64,000 bases of DNA from Syntrophorhabdaceae bacterium PtaU1.Bin034 (GCA_002067405.1 MVRP01000002.1:73430-137429); one strand, 5' to 3'. Shown: positions 23,668-33,637, counted from the first letter of the stretch. The notes: generated by a model from the letters alone, not told the origin. Numbers and translations are program-made.

Positions 23668-24985
23668 ACAGAAATCAATCTTCATGTGTGAGTCCTGCGG
23701 ATACGAAACCCTGAAATGGATGGGGAAATGCCCGAGATGCAACGGATGGGACACCATAAAAGAATGCAAGGTGGAACCGGAAGGGGAGAGGCAGGAAAAA
23801 GAACACCCCGTCATTATGGAGGACGATGAGCTATCGGAAGAACGGGTGGTGCTTGGAATTGAAGAATTGGACAGGGTGCTGGGCGGAGGCCTTACCGTAG
23901 GCTCCTCGGTACTTCTTGGCGGTGACCCCGGCATAGGCAAGACTACCCTTTCTTTCGCCGTGGCATCCCGCATGGTCGAACTGGGTCTGAACGTCCTTTA
24001 TGTGTCCGGAGAGGAATCCCTGAAACAACTGGCCGGCAGAAAGAAGCGGCTCGGGTTGAAATCGGCCTTTTCTATACTTGCCACAAATCAGCTCTTTGAC
24101 ATTGTCGACGCGGTTAATGAAAAAAAGTATAGCCTTGTCATCATTGATTCGATTCAATCCATCTACAATTCCAGGCTCGCTTTTTTGCCCGGAAGCACGA
24201 GCCAGATCAAGGATGTGAGCTCGCGGCTTATCAGAGAGCTGAAACAGCAGGAAATCACCCATATATTCATAGGGCACGTGACGAAAGAAGGGACGATTGC
24301 GGGTCCTAAAATACTCGAACATATGGTCGATACAGTGCTTTATTTTGAAGGCGACCGGACAATGCCGTACCGGATGCTCCGGGCAATAAAGAACAGATAC
24401 GGGCCGGTGGACGAAATCGGCCTCTTTCAGATGAAAAAGGAAGGTCTTGTGAGTGTTGAACCCTCCCTGTTTTTTCTCTCTGAGCGGGGGCAGGCAGGCT
24501 CGGGAAGCACGCTTTTCCCCCACGTCACCGGTTCGAGACCGCTCATAATCGAGGTTCAGGCCATATGCCCGAAGACGAGCTTTTCCTTCCCCAAAAAGCT
24601 GTCTGTCGGCTATGATGTGAACCGCCTTTTTATCCTTGTCGCCGTTCTCGAGAAGTCTCTCGGCATTCCTTTTTTCGATCGGGATGTGTACGTAAACGTC
24701 ACGGGCGGCATAAAGGTTGCCGAGCCGGGGATCGATCTTGCGGTCGTCGCCTCCATTCTCTCCAGCTATAAGGACGTGAGCTGGAACCAGGCAGCTTTTT
24801 TCGGCGAAGTCGGCCTGACCGGCGAGGTACGAAGGGTGGTAAGCGCGGAGATGAGGATCAGGGAATGCGAGAGGCTACAGATAAGGAAGGCGTTTTGCCC
24901 TCGCGGTGTAGAGAGCCTTCCGGGTATCGAAGTGATGCAGGTAAACGACCTGAAACAATTATATGAGCATCTGGCGAAGATGTAG
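23660..24985 (+). CDS. radA: DNA repair protein RadA
   Basis: A 441-aa RecA-like branch-migration helicase of recombination. N-terminal zinc finger CESCGYETLKWMGKCPRC, Walker A GGDPGIGKTTL, the RadA-specific KNRYG (usually KNRFG) and a C-terminal Lon-like domain. The GTG at 23660 is preferred (GGAAGGGGAAGA ribosome site; it gives the usual MAKQK-type N terminus). In-frame ATGs upstream would extend further into the preceding gene. Confidence 0.95.
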   Translation: MAKQKSIFMCESCGYETLKWMGKCPRCNGWDTIKECKVEPEGERQEKEHPVIMEDDELSEERVVLGIEELDRVLGGGLTVGSSVLLGGDPGIGKTTLSFAVASRMVELGLNVLYVSGEESLKQLAGRKKRLGLKSAFSILATNQLFDIVDAVNEKKYSLVIIDSIQSIYNSRLAFLPGSTSQIKDVSSRLIRELKQQEITHIFIGHVTKEGTIAGPKILEHMVDTVLYFEGDRTMPYRMLRAIKNRYGPVDEIGLFQMKKEGLVSVEPSLFFLSERGQAGSGSTLFPHVTGSRPLIIEVQAICPKTSFSFPKKLSVGYDVNRLFILVAVLEKSLGIPFFDRDVYVNVTGGIKVAEPGIDLAVVASILSSYKDVSWNQAAFFGEVGLTGEVRRVVSAEMRIRECERLQIRKAFCPRGVESLPGIEVMQVNDLKQLYEHLAKM

Positions 24986-25047
24986 GAAAGCACGTACCCT
25001 CACGGAGGCGTTTTATGATTGTCGGCGGTAAAGTACGCTGTATGTAC

Positions 25048-25076
25048 TTGACAAGAAAAGCCCGAGAATTTAATCT
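25048..25076 (+). promoter_or_regulatory. promoter of the Rrf2 regulator
   Basis: TTGACA-17-TAATCT, only 8 nt before the ATG, giving a very short or leaderless transcript. IscR-type regulators often bind such overlapping sites themselves. Confidence 0.7.
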
Positions 25077-25084
25077 ATTGCATC

Positions 25085-25552
25085 ATGAAAATTTCCACGC
25101 AGAGCAGATACGGATTAAGAGCGCTATTTGACATAGCCTACCACTCCGCCGGTTTGTGTACCCAGGTTAAAGACATATCGACCAGACAGGGAATCTCGCC
25201 GAGGTATATTGAACAGATCTTCCAGAAACTGAAAAAAGCGGGGATCATTAAGAGCATCAGGGGACCGTCCGGCGGATACTATCTGGCGAGGAAGCTCGAG
25301 GAGATCAGTGTAGGCGATATCGTGAGGGCTACGGAAGGGAGCATTCATCTCGTTTCCTGCGCTGCCGCCAAGAAGAGCTCGAAAAAGGCCTGCGACAGGA
25401 TCGAACAGTGCGTGGTCCGGGATGTGTGGACGGAAGCCTCTCACAAGCTCATGACCTACCTCGACTCAATCACGCTCCAGGATCTTTGCAAGGAAGCTCA
25501 GGCCAAGGGTTTGGAGCGGGTTATCGATAAACACCTCATGTATTACATCTAA
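25085..25552 (+). CDS. Rrf2-family (IscR-like) regulator
   Basis: A 155-aa regulator. N-terminal winged HTH (MKISTQSRYGLRALFD, YIEQIFQKLKKAGIIKSIRGPSGGYYLAR), then three cysteines C92, C103 and C109, in the region that binds a [2Fe-2S] cluster in IscR, with wider spacing than in IscR itself. It probably senses Fe-S status or redox state. No isc genes are adjacent, so it may act at a distance. Confidence 0.9.
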   Translation: MKISTQSRYGLRALFDIAYHSAGLCTQVKDISTRQGISPRYIEQIFQKLKKAGIIKSIRGPSGGYYLARKLEEISVGDIVRATEGSIHLVSCAAAKKSSKKACDRIEQCVVRDVWTEASHKLMTYLDSITLQDLCKEAQAKGLERVIDKHLMYYI

Positions 25553-25717
25553 GACGAAAGCCCAGGGAATCGCATCCGGTCGGGCCCTGATCCGTTGTTC
25601 CGGCTATCGCGATCCTCTTGATGCCGGCAAGACTTATTCCCGCATCGGCCATTTTTGTGCTATATTATTGAGCAAAAACCGTCGTTCAACCATTTACCCC
25701 GGAGGAAGGCTTTTATC

Positions 25718-25963
25718 ATGGCGAAGGAAAAGCTCAAGATTCTCTCGTTTACATTAGCCGAGATTTACATGCGGCAGGGGCACTTCGACAAGGCCAAAGA
25801 GATTTACGAAAAGCTCGTGTTGAAGGATGAAACAAACGGTTTGTACAAGAGCAGGCTCGCCATGCTTTCTACCGAAACGCCGGAAACGAAGAAGCTCAAG
25901 ATCCTTTCCTCCTTGTTGAAAAAAATAGAAGAAAGACGTGATGAGAGAGAGACGATTAAGTAG
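25718..25963 (+). CDS. small TPR-like protein, 81 aa
   Basis: One tetratricopeptide-like hairpin (TLAEIYMRQGHFDKAKEIYEKL) followed by a second helical stretch and a basic/acidic tail. Probably a protein-interaction module. The ATG follows GGAGGAAGG; upstream codons of the frame have no ribosome site. It overlaps the start of the M24 peptidase gene by 23 nt, so it is cotranscribed with pepP and efp. Confidence 0.75.
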   Translation: MAKEKLKILSFTLAEIYMRQGHFDKAKEIYEKLVLKDETNGLYKSRLAMLSTETPETKKLKILSSLLKKIEERRDERETIK

Positions 25964-27020
25964 AATCCTCGAGCTGTTGGAGCAAAAAGGTCTTCACGCC
26001 TGCATCCTCAAAGGCATGGACAACATTTTCTACGTTACCGGTTTCAGAGGGTCTGAAGGAACGGCGCTGATTACGAGAGGCGATGTCCTGCTTCTGACTG
26101 ACAGCCGGTATATCACCTATGCGCAAGAGGTGGCGAAAGGCTGCATCGTGATCGAGACTAGGGGAAAGAGCGATATCCTCGACAGTCTCTTTCAGCGATA
26201 TGGTATAGGGAGAGTGGGTTTTGACAGCTACCATACCACCTATCAGACCTATCAATCATGGACAGAGAACAGCCCGGCAGTGGAATTCGTGCCACTCACG
26301 AACGATATCGAGTCGATAAGACAGTATAAGGAACCCGAAGAAATCCTTGCGGTAAAGAGGGCAATAGACATCGCGACACAGGCATTTACCGCTGTTTTTG
26401 AAAAAATTGTACCTGGAAGGACGGAAAAGGAGATAGCGAACGAACTTGACTACACGATGCGTCGCCTGGGAGCAGACGGACCTTCCTTTGAGACGATTGT
26501 TGCCTCGGGCCCGAGAGCCGCTCTTCCTCATGCCCAGCCGACGGACAAAACGCTTGAAGCAGGAGAGGCAGTGATCGTTGACTTCGGGTGCCAGTTGGAC
26601 GGCTACTGTTCCGACGAGACATGCACCGTCTTGCTCGGTGAGATAGGCAACGATATGAAGGAAATCTATGAGACCGTCTATAATGCCAGGCAGAAGGGAA
26701 TTGAGGCGGTGAGAGCGGGTCTGCCGGCGATCGAACTGGACATGATCGTGCGGGGCTTCATCGAGGAGAAGGGATACGGAGAATACTTCAGGCACGGAAC
26801 GGGTCACGGAGTGGGCATTGCGGTGCACGAACCGCCTTCCGTAACGGTGAAAGCTGAAGGACTATTGGAGGAGAATATGATTATCACCATTGAGCCGGGC
26901 ATTTACATCCCCCATTTGGGTGGTGTCCGCCTGGAGGATATGGTGCTTGTGACCGAGAGCAGGGGAGAGGTTCTCACCCGTTTAAGAAAAGATCTAGTCG
27001 AAATAGGGGGATTGTCATGA
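25941..27020 (+). CDS. pepP: Xaa-Pro aminopeptidase (M24B)
   Basis: A 359-aa creatinase-fold aminopeptidase. Metal ligands are seen in VDFGCQLDGYCSDET, GTGHGVGIAVHE, TIEPGIYIP and RLEDMV. The N-terminal creatinase domain has YVTGFRGSEGTALI and TDSRY. It is upstream of and overlapping efp (ATGA), a conserved neighbour arrangement in many bacteria. ATG 25941 is used; a GTG directly precedes it. Confidence 0.92.
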   Translation: MRERRLSRILELLEQKGLHACILKGMDNIFYVTGFRGSEGTALITRGDVLLLTDSRYITYAQEVAKGCIVIETRGKSDILDSLFQRYGIGRVGFDSYHTTYQTYQSWTENSPAVEFVPLTNDIESIRQYKEPEEILAVKRAIDIATQAFTAVFEKIVPGRTEKEIANELDYTMRRLGADGPSFETIVASGPRAALPHAQPTDKTLEAGEAVIVDFGCQLDGYCSDETCTVLLGEIGNDMKEIYETVYNARQKGIEAVRAGLPAIELDMIVRGFIEEKGYGEYFRHGTGHGVGIAVHEPPSVTVKAEGLLEENMIITIEPGIYIPHLGGVRLEDMVLVTESRGEVLTRLRKDLVEIGGLS

Positions 27021-27586
27021 TCGTAGCGACAAGCGAATTCAGGAAGGGCCTGAAGATTCTGCTGGATAACGAGCCTTTTTCCATAGTTGAATTTCAGCAT
27101 GTTAAGCCGGGAAAAGGCGGGGCTTTTGTGCGAACGAGGGTCAAAAGCCTCGTTACCGGAAACGTATTGGACAGGACGTTCAGATCGGGTGACAAGGTCG
27201 AGATTCCGGATATGGACGAAAAAGAGATGCAGTACATGTACAAGGAAGGTGTCAATTACTACTTCATGGATGTGAACACCTACGACCAGCTCTTTATAGA
27301 AGAAGAGAACCTTGGCGACGCGAAGAACTACCTGAAAGAGGGCCTGACGATCAACGTCTCTTTTTACAAGGGGAAAGCCATTGGCGTGGAGCTTCCCAAT
27401 TTCGTGGACCTCAAGGTAGTAAAGACGGAACCAGGGGTAAAGGGCGATACGGCGCAGAACGCAACCAAGCCGGCGGAGCTGGAATCGGGTTACGTGCTGC
27501 AGGTGCCGCTCTTTCTTGAAGAGGGTGAAATGATAAAAATAGACACCAGATCGGGCGAGTATATTACAAGGATTTCCAACAGGTGA
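27017..27586 (+). CDS. efp: elongation factor P
   Basis: A 189-aa three-barrel factor that rescues ribosomes stalled at polyproline. The modifiable lysine lies in KPGKGGAF (K33). No EpmA or EpmB modification gene is in the window, so the modification type is unknown. It starts inside the pepP stop. Confidence 0.97.
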   Translation: MIVATSEFRKGLKILLDNEPFSIVEFQHVKPGKGGAFVRTRVKSLVTGNVLDRTFRSGDKVEIPDMDEKEMQYMYKEGVNYYFMDVNTYDQLFIEEENLGDAKNYLKEGLTINVSFYKGKAIGVELPNFVDLKVVKTEPGVKGDTAQNATKPAELESGYVLQVPLFLEEGEMIKIDTRSGEYITRISNR

Positions 27587-27590
27587 CAGA

Positions 27591-28214
27591 ATGCTCATCA
27601 CGTTCGAGGGGATTGAAGGAAGCGGGAAGTCCACTCAGATCGAGCTTCTGAATGACTACCTGAAAGACAAGGGATATGAAGTCGTAAAGACCAGGGAGCC
27701 GGGTGGGACAGCGTTGGGAGAGGCACTTCGCAAAGTCCTGCTGCAGAAGGACCTGCATGTGCTTCCCCTTACTGAACTGCTCGTATTCATGGCAGTGCGG
27801 GTTCAGCATATAGAGGAAGTGATTTTGCCTGCCCTTCAGTCAGGCGATATCGTGCTGTGCGACAGGTTTGTCGACGCAACGTTCGCCTATCAGGGCTACG
27901 GCAGGGGTGTTGATACAGGCATAATCGGCACGCTCAACCGTCTCGCGACCAAAGGTATTACGCCCAATTTGACGATACTTCTGGATTGCGACGTTGACCG
28001 CGGGCTCAAAAGAAAGCAGATCAACAACCCCGATTCCGACCGGTTTGAAGAGGAAGAGGCGTCCTTCCACCAGGTGATAAGGGCAGGATACCTCAAGCTG
28101 GCAGAGGAGGACGCGAAGAGGTTCTTCGTGGTCGACGGGAATCAGGATATTCAGGCTATTCATCTGACAATAAGGGACAGGGTACGGAAGCTGCTGGAGA
28201 ACCATGGAGTTTAA
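27591..28214 (+). CDS. tmk: dTMP kinase
   Basis: A 207-aa thymidylate kinase. P-loop FEGIEGSGKST (residues 5-15), REPGGT substrate loop, DRF...YQGYGRG and a LID region. It makes dTDP for DNA synthesis. Its 3' end overlaps holB by 11 nt, the usual tmk-holB pairing. Confidence 0.97.
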   Translation: MLITFEGIEGSGKSTQIELLNDYLKDKGYEVVKTREPGGTALGEALRKVLLQKDLHVLPLTELLVFMAVRVQHIEEVILPALQSGDIVLCDRFVDATFAYQGYGRGVDTGIIGTLNRLATKGITPNLTILLDCDVDRGLKRKQINNPDSDRFEEEEASFHQVIRAGYLKLAEEDAKRFFVVDGNQDIQAIHLTIRDRVRKLLENHGV

Positions 28215-29166
28215 CGCCATTTTCGGTCATGATCATCAGAAGCAAATACTTTCCTCTCTCGTGCAAAAGGAGAAACTTCCCCATGCCCTTCTTTTTGCCG
28301 GTCCGCGGGGAGTGGGTAAAAGAACAACTGCCTTTGAACTGGCAAGAAACCTTTTTTGCGAGGAGAAGAGGGCGTGCGGTACATGCCGTTCCTGCCGCAA
28401 CCTGGCGGCTGCAATTCACCCGGATTTCAGGCTCCTTCCCGGTGAAACGTCGATCAAGATAGACGAGCTGCGTGCGATCAGGAAGGAGGTCTATGAGCCG
28501 CCTTATGAAGCCCCTGTCCGGGTCATTCTCATTGACAATGCGGAACTCATGACAAGAGAGGCGGCGAATGCGCTGCTGAAAACCCTGGAAGAGCCGCCGC
28601 CCTCCAACCTGTTTATCCTCGTTACATCGAGAGAGCAGGAAATACCGGCCACGGTTCGGTCTCGGTGTATGCGCATCGGATTCGGCCCGCTTTCACGGGA
28701 TACGATACGCTCCTATTTTGAAAACGTGTTGAATCAGGACCGATCAAAAGCGGAGCTCTTTTCCGGGATAAGCAACGGGAGCATTGCAGCGGGGATTTTC
28801 TGGATGAACGAAGGCAACTTCCAGACGAGGCAAAGGATAGCAGAGGTGCTGACAGGGAAGCGGAGAGGCTTTACGAGTGCGACGATGATTGCGGAAAGGA
28901 TCACCAAAGAGGGGAATGAATTTGAGTACCTCTCTTTTCTCCTCTCCTTTTTCAGGGATATCTGGTGGGCCGGTTATGCGGGCGACGCTTCCGGCCTTTT
29001 AAACAGCGATTTGAGAGAGATCATAGAGAAGAATGGGCGCGGTCGTCTCGGATGGGCGGAAGTATCCATAAAAAGGGTCCTGGAGACGATAAGGACGCTC
29101 CGTTACAATGTAAACAGATGGCTTGTGATGGAAAGTTTATTGCTGAACATAATGAGGTCGGCATGA
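28204..29166 (+). CDS. holB: DNA polymerase III subunit delta'
   Basis: A 320-aa clamp-loader AAA+ subunit. GPRGVGKRTTAFELAR P-loop, zinc module CGTCRSC with an upstream Cys, DNAELMTREAANALLKTLEEPP and the SRC sensor motif. It ends in an ATGA overlap with ricT. Confidence 0.95.
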   Translation: MEFNAIFGHDHQKQILSSLVQKEKLPHALLFAGPRGVGKRTTAFELARNLFCEEKRACGTCRSCRNLAAAIHPDFRLLPGETSIKIDELRAIRKEVYEPPYEAPVRVILIDNAELMTREAANALLKTLEEPPPSNLFILVTSREQEIPATVRSRCMRIGFGPLSRDTIRSYFENVLNQDRSKAELFSGISNGSIAAGIFWMNEGNFQTRQRIAEVLTGKRRGFTSATMIAERITKEGNEFEYLSFLLSFFRDIWWAGYAGDASGLLNSDLREIIEKNGRGRLGWAEVSIKRVLETIRTLRYNVNRWLVMESLLLNIMRSA

Positions 29167-29960
29167 AGTCCTGCCGGGTACGATTTGACGGTCTGACAGG
29201 TACTGTAGAACTGGAGACGGTTGACGAGCTGAAGATCGGAGACCAGGTGGTCTGCGAACTTGAAAAGGGAGAATGTCTCGGCGTAGTGGTGAGTGAACCG
29301 GTGGAGACCACAAAAGAAGGCCTTCGGAAGATATCGAGGAAAGCCTCCCCTGAAGAGATTGCCGGCCATCAGACGTTGAAAGAGAAAGAGGGTCGTGCCT
29401 TCGATCTGTGCAAGCGAAAGATTGAGGAGCTCAAGCTGCCGATGAAGCTTTTGCGTGCTGAATACCTTCTCGGCGGCTCCAAGTTGCTTTTTTTCTTTTT
29501 CTCTGAGGACAGGGTTGATTTCAGGGAACTCGTGAAGGAACTGGCCAAAGAGTTCAAGGTGAGGATAGAGATGCGCCAGGTGGGCGTCAGAGATGAGGCC
29601 AAGATCATCGGTGGGTTGGGCAATTGTGGTAATGTCGTGTGCTGCAAGCGTTTCCTGAACAACTTTTCTATTGTCTCGATAAAGATGATGAAGGAGCAAA
29701 ACCTCCTCCTCAATCCGTCGAAGATCTCGGGTGTGTGCGGAAGGCTGATGTGCTGCCTGGCCTACGAGTACGAGATGTACGTCGAGTTGAAAAAAGACTT
29801 TCCTAAGCTGGGCAAGAGGGTGACGACACCTCAGGGAGAGGCGAAAGTCGTGAAATACAATGTGCTTAACCGCACGGTCACGGTCGAGACGGATGAGCGA
29901 AAAGAAGTGACCTTTCCGGTCGGGGACGTGAAACTGGTTAAGAGCGGAGAACCACAGTGA
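29163..29960 (+). CDS. ricT: PSP1/RicT-family protein
   Basis: A 265-aa protein of the YaaT/RicT (PSP1) family, with the cysteine cluster GNCGNVVCCKRFL and VCGRLMCCLAYEY that binds an Fe-S cluster in Bacillus. There the RicAFT complex tunes RNA processing and phosphorelay. Frame-open codons lie upstream, but the ATG at 29163 overlaps the holB stop and gives the family N terminus. The order holB-ricT-metG is common. Confidence 0.93.
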   Translation: MKSCRVRFDGLTGTVELETVDELKIGDQVVCELEKGECLGVVVSEPVETTKEGLRKISRKASPEEIAGHQTLKEKEGRAFDLCKRKIEELKLPMKLLRAEYLLGGSKLLFFFFSEDRVDFRELVKELAKEFKVRIEMRQVGVRDEAKIIGGLGNCGNVVCCKRFLNNFSIVSIKMMKEQNLLLNPSKISGVCGRLMCCLAYEYEMYVELKKDFPKLGKRVTTPQGEAKVVKYNVLNRTVTVETDERKEVTFPVGDVKLVKSGEPQ

Positions 29961-31483
29961 GCAGGTACTATTTAACAACACCGATTTACTATATAAACGA
30001 TGTCCCTCATATCGGCCACGCCTACACAACATGCGCGGCAGACGTGATGGCCCGATACAAGAGAATCTGCGGCTACGACGTTTTCTTTCTTACCGGAGTG
30101 GACGAGCACGGTCAGAAGGCGGAAAAGGCGGCATTGGAACAGGGCATTCGACCCCAGGAGCTTGCAGACAGAATGGTGCCGACCTATACCGATCTCTGGA
30201 AGGCTCTGAACATCACCAACACCGGTTTCATAAGGACCACCGATGAAGACCACCATAAGGTAGTCCGCTATCTGTTCGAAAAGATACAGGAGAAGGGCGA
30301 CATCTATCTCGGGGAATACCAGGACTGGTATTGCATTCCTTGTGAAAGCTATTTTACCGAGCTGCAGCTCAAAGACGGGAAATGCCCTGATTGCGGCCGT
30401 GACGTAGAGCTTCTCAGGGAAGAGAGCTATTTTTTCGCTATGTCGAAGTACGGCGATCGTCTGCTCGATTACCTGGAACAGCACAGGGATTTCGTCATGC
30501 CCGATATCAGATACAACGAAGTGGCAAGCTTCGTAAAAGGCGGGCTTCGCGACCTGTCGATCAGCAGGACTACGTTCAAGTGGGGCATACCTGTGCCGGG
30601 CAACCCCAAGCACGTAATCTACGTCTGGTTCGACGCCCTTACCAACTATCTGACCGGCATCGGGTTCCTCAACAATATGGAGCTTTTTGAACGGTTCTGG
30701 CCATGCGACGCGCACCTTATCGGTAAAGATATCCTGAGGTTCCACGCCGTCTACTGGCCGTCATTCCTCATGTCCGCGGGCATCGAGCTTCCGAAGCACG
30801 TTTTCGCCCACGGCTGGTGGACTGTCGAGGGCCAGAAGATGTCAAAGTCGTTGGGAAACGTTGTGGATCCCTTCGAAGTGGCGAATACCTACGGCGTCGA
30901 CGAATTCAGGTTTTTCCTCTTCAGGGAAGTGCCCTTCGGTCTGGACGGAGATTTTTCGAAGGACGCGATAGTGGCGCGCATTAACGGTGATCTGGCGAAC
31001 GACTTCGGCAACCTTGTGTCGAGAAGCGCCAACATGATACAGAAGTTCCTCAAAGGAAGGATTGAAAAACCGGAGGAATCGGGCGGGTCCGATGCCCACC
31101 TGATCGAACGAATAAAGGCGCTCGTGGGTGAGTACGAGCAAGAGATGAATGTGTTCTCATTCTATAAGGCCCTTAACAATGTCTTCGAGATCACCGGGCT
31201 TTTGAACAAGTATATCGATACGGAAGCCCCCTGGAAGCTGGCCAAAGAGAATCCGGCGAGGCTTCCCACGGTCCTTTACAATATCTGGAATGGTGTGAGG
31301 ATCAGTACACTCCTCCTCTATCCCTTCATGCCCTCCAAGACTGCCCGGATATGGAAAGCCCTCGGCATCAACAGGGATATTGAGAAGGCAAGCTTCGAGG
31401 ACGAGAAGCATTTCTACCATGCAGGCGATCTCTCATCCATAGAAAAAACACCGCCTCTTTTTCCAAGGATAGAGACGAAGTAG
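29957..31483 (+). CDS. metG: methionyl-tRNA synthetase
   Basis: A 508-aa class I synthetase. HIGH at 18-21, zinc knuckle CIPCESY...CPDCG and KMSKS at 294-298. It is the short form without the C-terminal EMAP/tRNA-binding domain. The GTG start overlaps the ricT stop. Confidence 0.97.
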   Translation: MSRYYLTTPIYYINDVPHIGHAYTTCAADVMARYKRICGYDVFFLTGVDEHGQKAEKAALEQGIRPQELADRMVPTYTDLWKALNITNTGFIRTTDEDHHKVVRYLFEKIQEKGDIYLGEYQDWYCIPCESYFTELQLKDGKCPDCGRDVELLREESYFFAMSKYGDRLLDYLEQHRDFVMPDIRYNEVASFVKGGLRDLSISRTTFKWGIPVPGNPKHVIYVWFDALTNYLTGIGFLNNMELFERFWPCDAHLIGKDILRFHAVYWPSFLMSAGIELPKHVFAHGWWTVEGQKMSKSLGNVVDPFEVANTYGVDEFRFFLFREVPFGLDGDFSKDAIVARINGDLANDFGNLVSRSANMIQKFLKGRIEKPEESGGSDAHLIERIKALVGEYEQEMNVFSFYKALNNVFEITGLLNKYIDTEAPWKLAKENPARLPTVLYNIWNGVRISTLLLYPFMPSKTARIWKALGINRDIEKASFEDEKHFYHAGDLSSIEKTPPLFPRIETK

Positions 31484-31484
31484 C

Positions 31485-31781
31485 ATGGCTTTCTCGGCTC
31501 TGAAGGGAATTCTGGAAAGGGTCTTAAGGGAGCAGCAATTCAGGGGTGATATAGAGGCGTATAAGATTTTTTCCCAGTGGGAAGAAATCGTAGGACCGAA
31601 GGTCGCAGCGCACACCCGCCCCAACAGGATCATCAACAAAGTGCTCTACGTCGAGGTGGATGACCATCTTTGGCTTGCCCAGTTGAAATATATGAAGACG
31701 GATATGCTGAGAAAAATAGAGCGGGCCGTGAAACAGGGCGTATTCAGCGATCTAAAGTTCTTTCTTAAGGGCCTCCAGTAA
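31485..31781 (+). CDS. DUF721 protein, DciA-like
   Basis: A 98-aa DUF721 protein: IFSQWEEIVGPKVAAHTRPNRI and LYVEVDDHLWLAQLKYMK are family hallmarks. DciA members help load the replicative helicase where DnaC is absent. It follows metG by 1 nt and ends 30 nt into the convergent larC. Confidence 0.85.
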   Translation: MAFSALKGILERVLREQQFRGDIEAYKIFSQWEEIVGPKVAAHTRPNRIINKVLYVEVDDHLWLAQLKYMKTDMLRKIERAVKQGVFSDLKFFLKGLQ

Positions 31782-32900
31782 ACTCCGGTAGGGCATTCCC
31801 TTCTCGTCTGCTATCCGCTTGACTTCTTCAAACTCGATGTGGGTCTTTGAGGGCCTGCCCGAACGGTCATAGCCTTTCTTTACCTTGACCGGTCCGAAGG
31901 ATGTCCGGCAGATTTCTTCCTCTCTGGCCAGAACACTTCTGAACTCATTCCTGATTCGGACTCCGAACGTCGTTGTCTCCGTGAAAACCGTTTCCGTGAG
32001 GTCTTTGAGGCGCGACAACGGCGCAGTGACCGAAAGACGGATACCGGGCCTCCCCTTTTTCATCTGAACAGGGAAATAGAGGACATCAAGCGCTCCCGCA
32101 TTCCGTATCCTGTCGGCTATTGCCCCCATGTACTCGATTTCTATATCGTCCATGTCCGCTTCTACCACCCACACTTCTTCCTCGATGACGTCGTCCTTTG
32201 CCTCACCGATGAAAACGCGAAGAACATTGGGTCGCGACGTCTCAAAGGTACCGAAGCCATAGCCATGGCCCGTGATCCTGAAAGGCATTTTTACCCGGTT
32301 TTTTACATAGTATTTAATAATTGCCGCTCCGGTGGGCGTAGTCAGTTCCAGTTCCTCGTCGAGAAAAACGACGTCAAAGCCGGCCAGCAGTTCAGCTGTT
32401 GCAGGGGGTGGGTTGGGCATGATGCCGTGTGCGGTCTTTACGAATCCTCTGCCCTGGGGTATGGGGCCGCAGAGCACCTTCTCGATTTTGAAATGGGCCA
32501 TGGCCCGGGCCACGCCGAGTATATCAACGAGCGTGTCTATGTGGGACAACTCGTGGAAGTGCGTCTCTTCTCTCGGTACCCCGTGTACTTTCGATTCCGC
32601 GCCGACAAGGACATCAAGGATGCCCCTGGCGTCCTTCTTGATTCGTTCGTCTGCTTTCAGGCCGTCTATGATCTCTTCCATCTCTTTTACCGAGAAGTGG
32701 CTGCGGCTGTGCCCTATGTTCAGGTACGTCCCCTCGACGGCGCCTCTGCGCCTTTTTTCAGGCTCAATGGACGGCAGTTTTACGGGGAGTTGCTGGAGCA
32801 CATCCATCACGACGGAGAACGGACAACCGGCGTCGAGAAGGGCGCTTATGGCCATGTCGCCGCTGATTCCAAGGACGGGGTCGAAATAGAGCAGATTCAT
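31752..32900 (-). CDS. larC: nickel-pincer cofactor biosynthesis protein LarC
   Basis: A 382-aa nickel insertase of the pyridinium bisthiocarboxylate mononucleotide cofactor used by lactate racemase and relatives. It opens LLYFDPVLGISGDMAISALLDAG and has FHELSHIDTLVDILG and a His-rich N half. Here it is a single uninterrupted ORF; in Lactobacillus plantarum it is made by programmed frameshift. ATGA overlap with larB. No larE or larA in the window. Confidence 0.93.
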   Translation of the reverse strand: MNLLYFDPVLGISGDMAISALLDAGCPFSVVMDVLQQLPVKLPSIEPEKRRRGAVEGTYLNIGHSRSHFSVKEMEEIIDGLKADERIKKDARGILDVLVGAESKVHGVPREETHFHELSHIDTLVDILGVARAMAHFKIEKVLCGPIPQGRGFVKTAHGIMPNPPPATAELLAGFDVVFLDEELELTTPTGAAIIKYYVKNRVKMPFRITGHGYGFGTFETSRPNVLRVFIGEAKDDVIEEEVWVVEADMDDIEIEYMGAIADRIRNAGALDVLYFPVQMKKGRPGIRLSVTAPLSRLKDLTETVFTETTTFGVRIRNEFRSVLAREEEICRTSFGPVKVKKGYDRSGRPSKTHIEFEEVKRIADEKGMPYRSLLEALKKEL

Positions 32901-33637
32901 AGCCGATTGATGAGGGTTGCGAAATAAGCGGCGCCGAAGCCGTTGTCGATGTTGAAGGCGGCCACCGTGGAGCAGGAGTTGAGCATGGTGAGCAGGGCGG
33001 AAAATCCCCCAAGGCTCGCACCATAACCGACGCTGGTCGGTATGCCGATCACAGGAACCCCGACTATGCCTGCGACGATCGAGGGAAGCGCTCCCTCCAT
33101 CCCTGCGGCAACGATAATAACCCGCGCCTTCTTCAGGAGGTCCAGGTTCTGAAACAGGCGATGAATGCCTGCCACGCCTACGTCATAGAGCCTTTCGGTT
33201 GCATTTCCGAAGAACGAGGAGGCAACATACGCCTCTTCGGCCACCGGCATATCACTGGTGCCGGCTGACACAATAAGTATCGTCCCTTTGCCCTTGATTG
33301 AGCTCTCTCGTTTGATGGTGAAGCAACGGGCCGTTTCCCAATACGTCCCGTCAGGGAATGATTCGGCGAGGCGCGCTCCTTTTTCCCTGTCGATCCTGGT
33401 GGCGAGCACATCTACCTTCTTCTCGGTCATGGAGCGCACGATATCGGCCACCTGATCGACGCTCTTTCCCTCCCCGAAAATCACTTCCTGAATGCCTTTC
33501 CGCAATTGTCTGTGATGGTCGATCTTCGTGTGAGAGAGATCCTGAAAAGGGACGTCTTTCAGCTCTTCGAAAGCCGCGTCAACGGTGACGGAACCGGCAG
33601 CGACAGCAGAAAGGAGGGCTCTGATCCGTTCATCCAT
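32897..33637 (-). CDS. larB: nickel-pincer cofactor biosynthesis protein LarB
   Basis: A 246-aa carboxylase/hydrolase acting on nicotinic acid adenine dinucleotide. It is related to PurE: AGTSDMPVAEEAY and VAAGMEGALPSIVAGIV...IGIPTSVGYG are the PurE-like signatures. An N-terminal helical region precedes them. It overlaps yraN and larC at both ends, so it is part of the rplS-rnhB operon tail. Confidence 0.93.
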   Translation of the reverse strand: MDERIRALLSAVAAGSVTVDAAFEELKDVPFQDLSHTKIDHHRQLRKGIQEVIFGEGKSVDQVADIVRSMTEKKVDVLATRIDREKGARLAESFPDGTYWETARCFTIKRESSIKGKGTILIVSAGTSDMPVAEEAYVASSFFGNATERLYDVGVAGIHRLFQNLDLLKKARVIIVAAGMEGALPSIVAGIVGVPVIGIPTSVGYGASLGGFSALLTMLNSCSTVAAFNIDNGFGAAYFATLINRL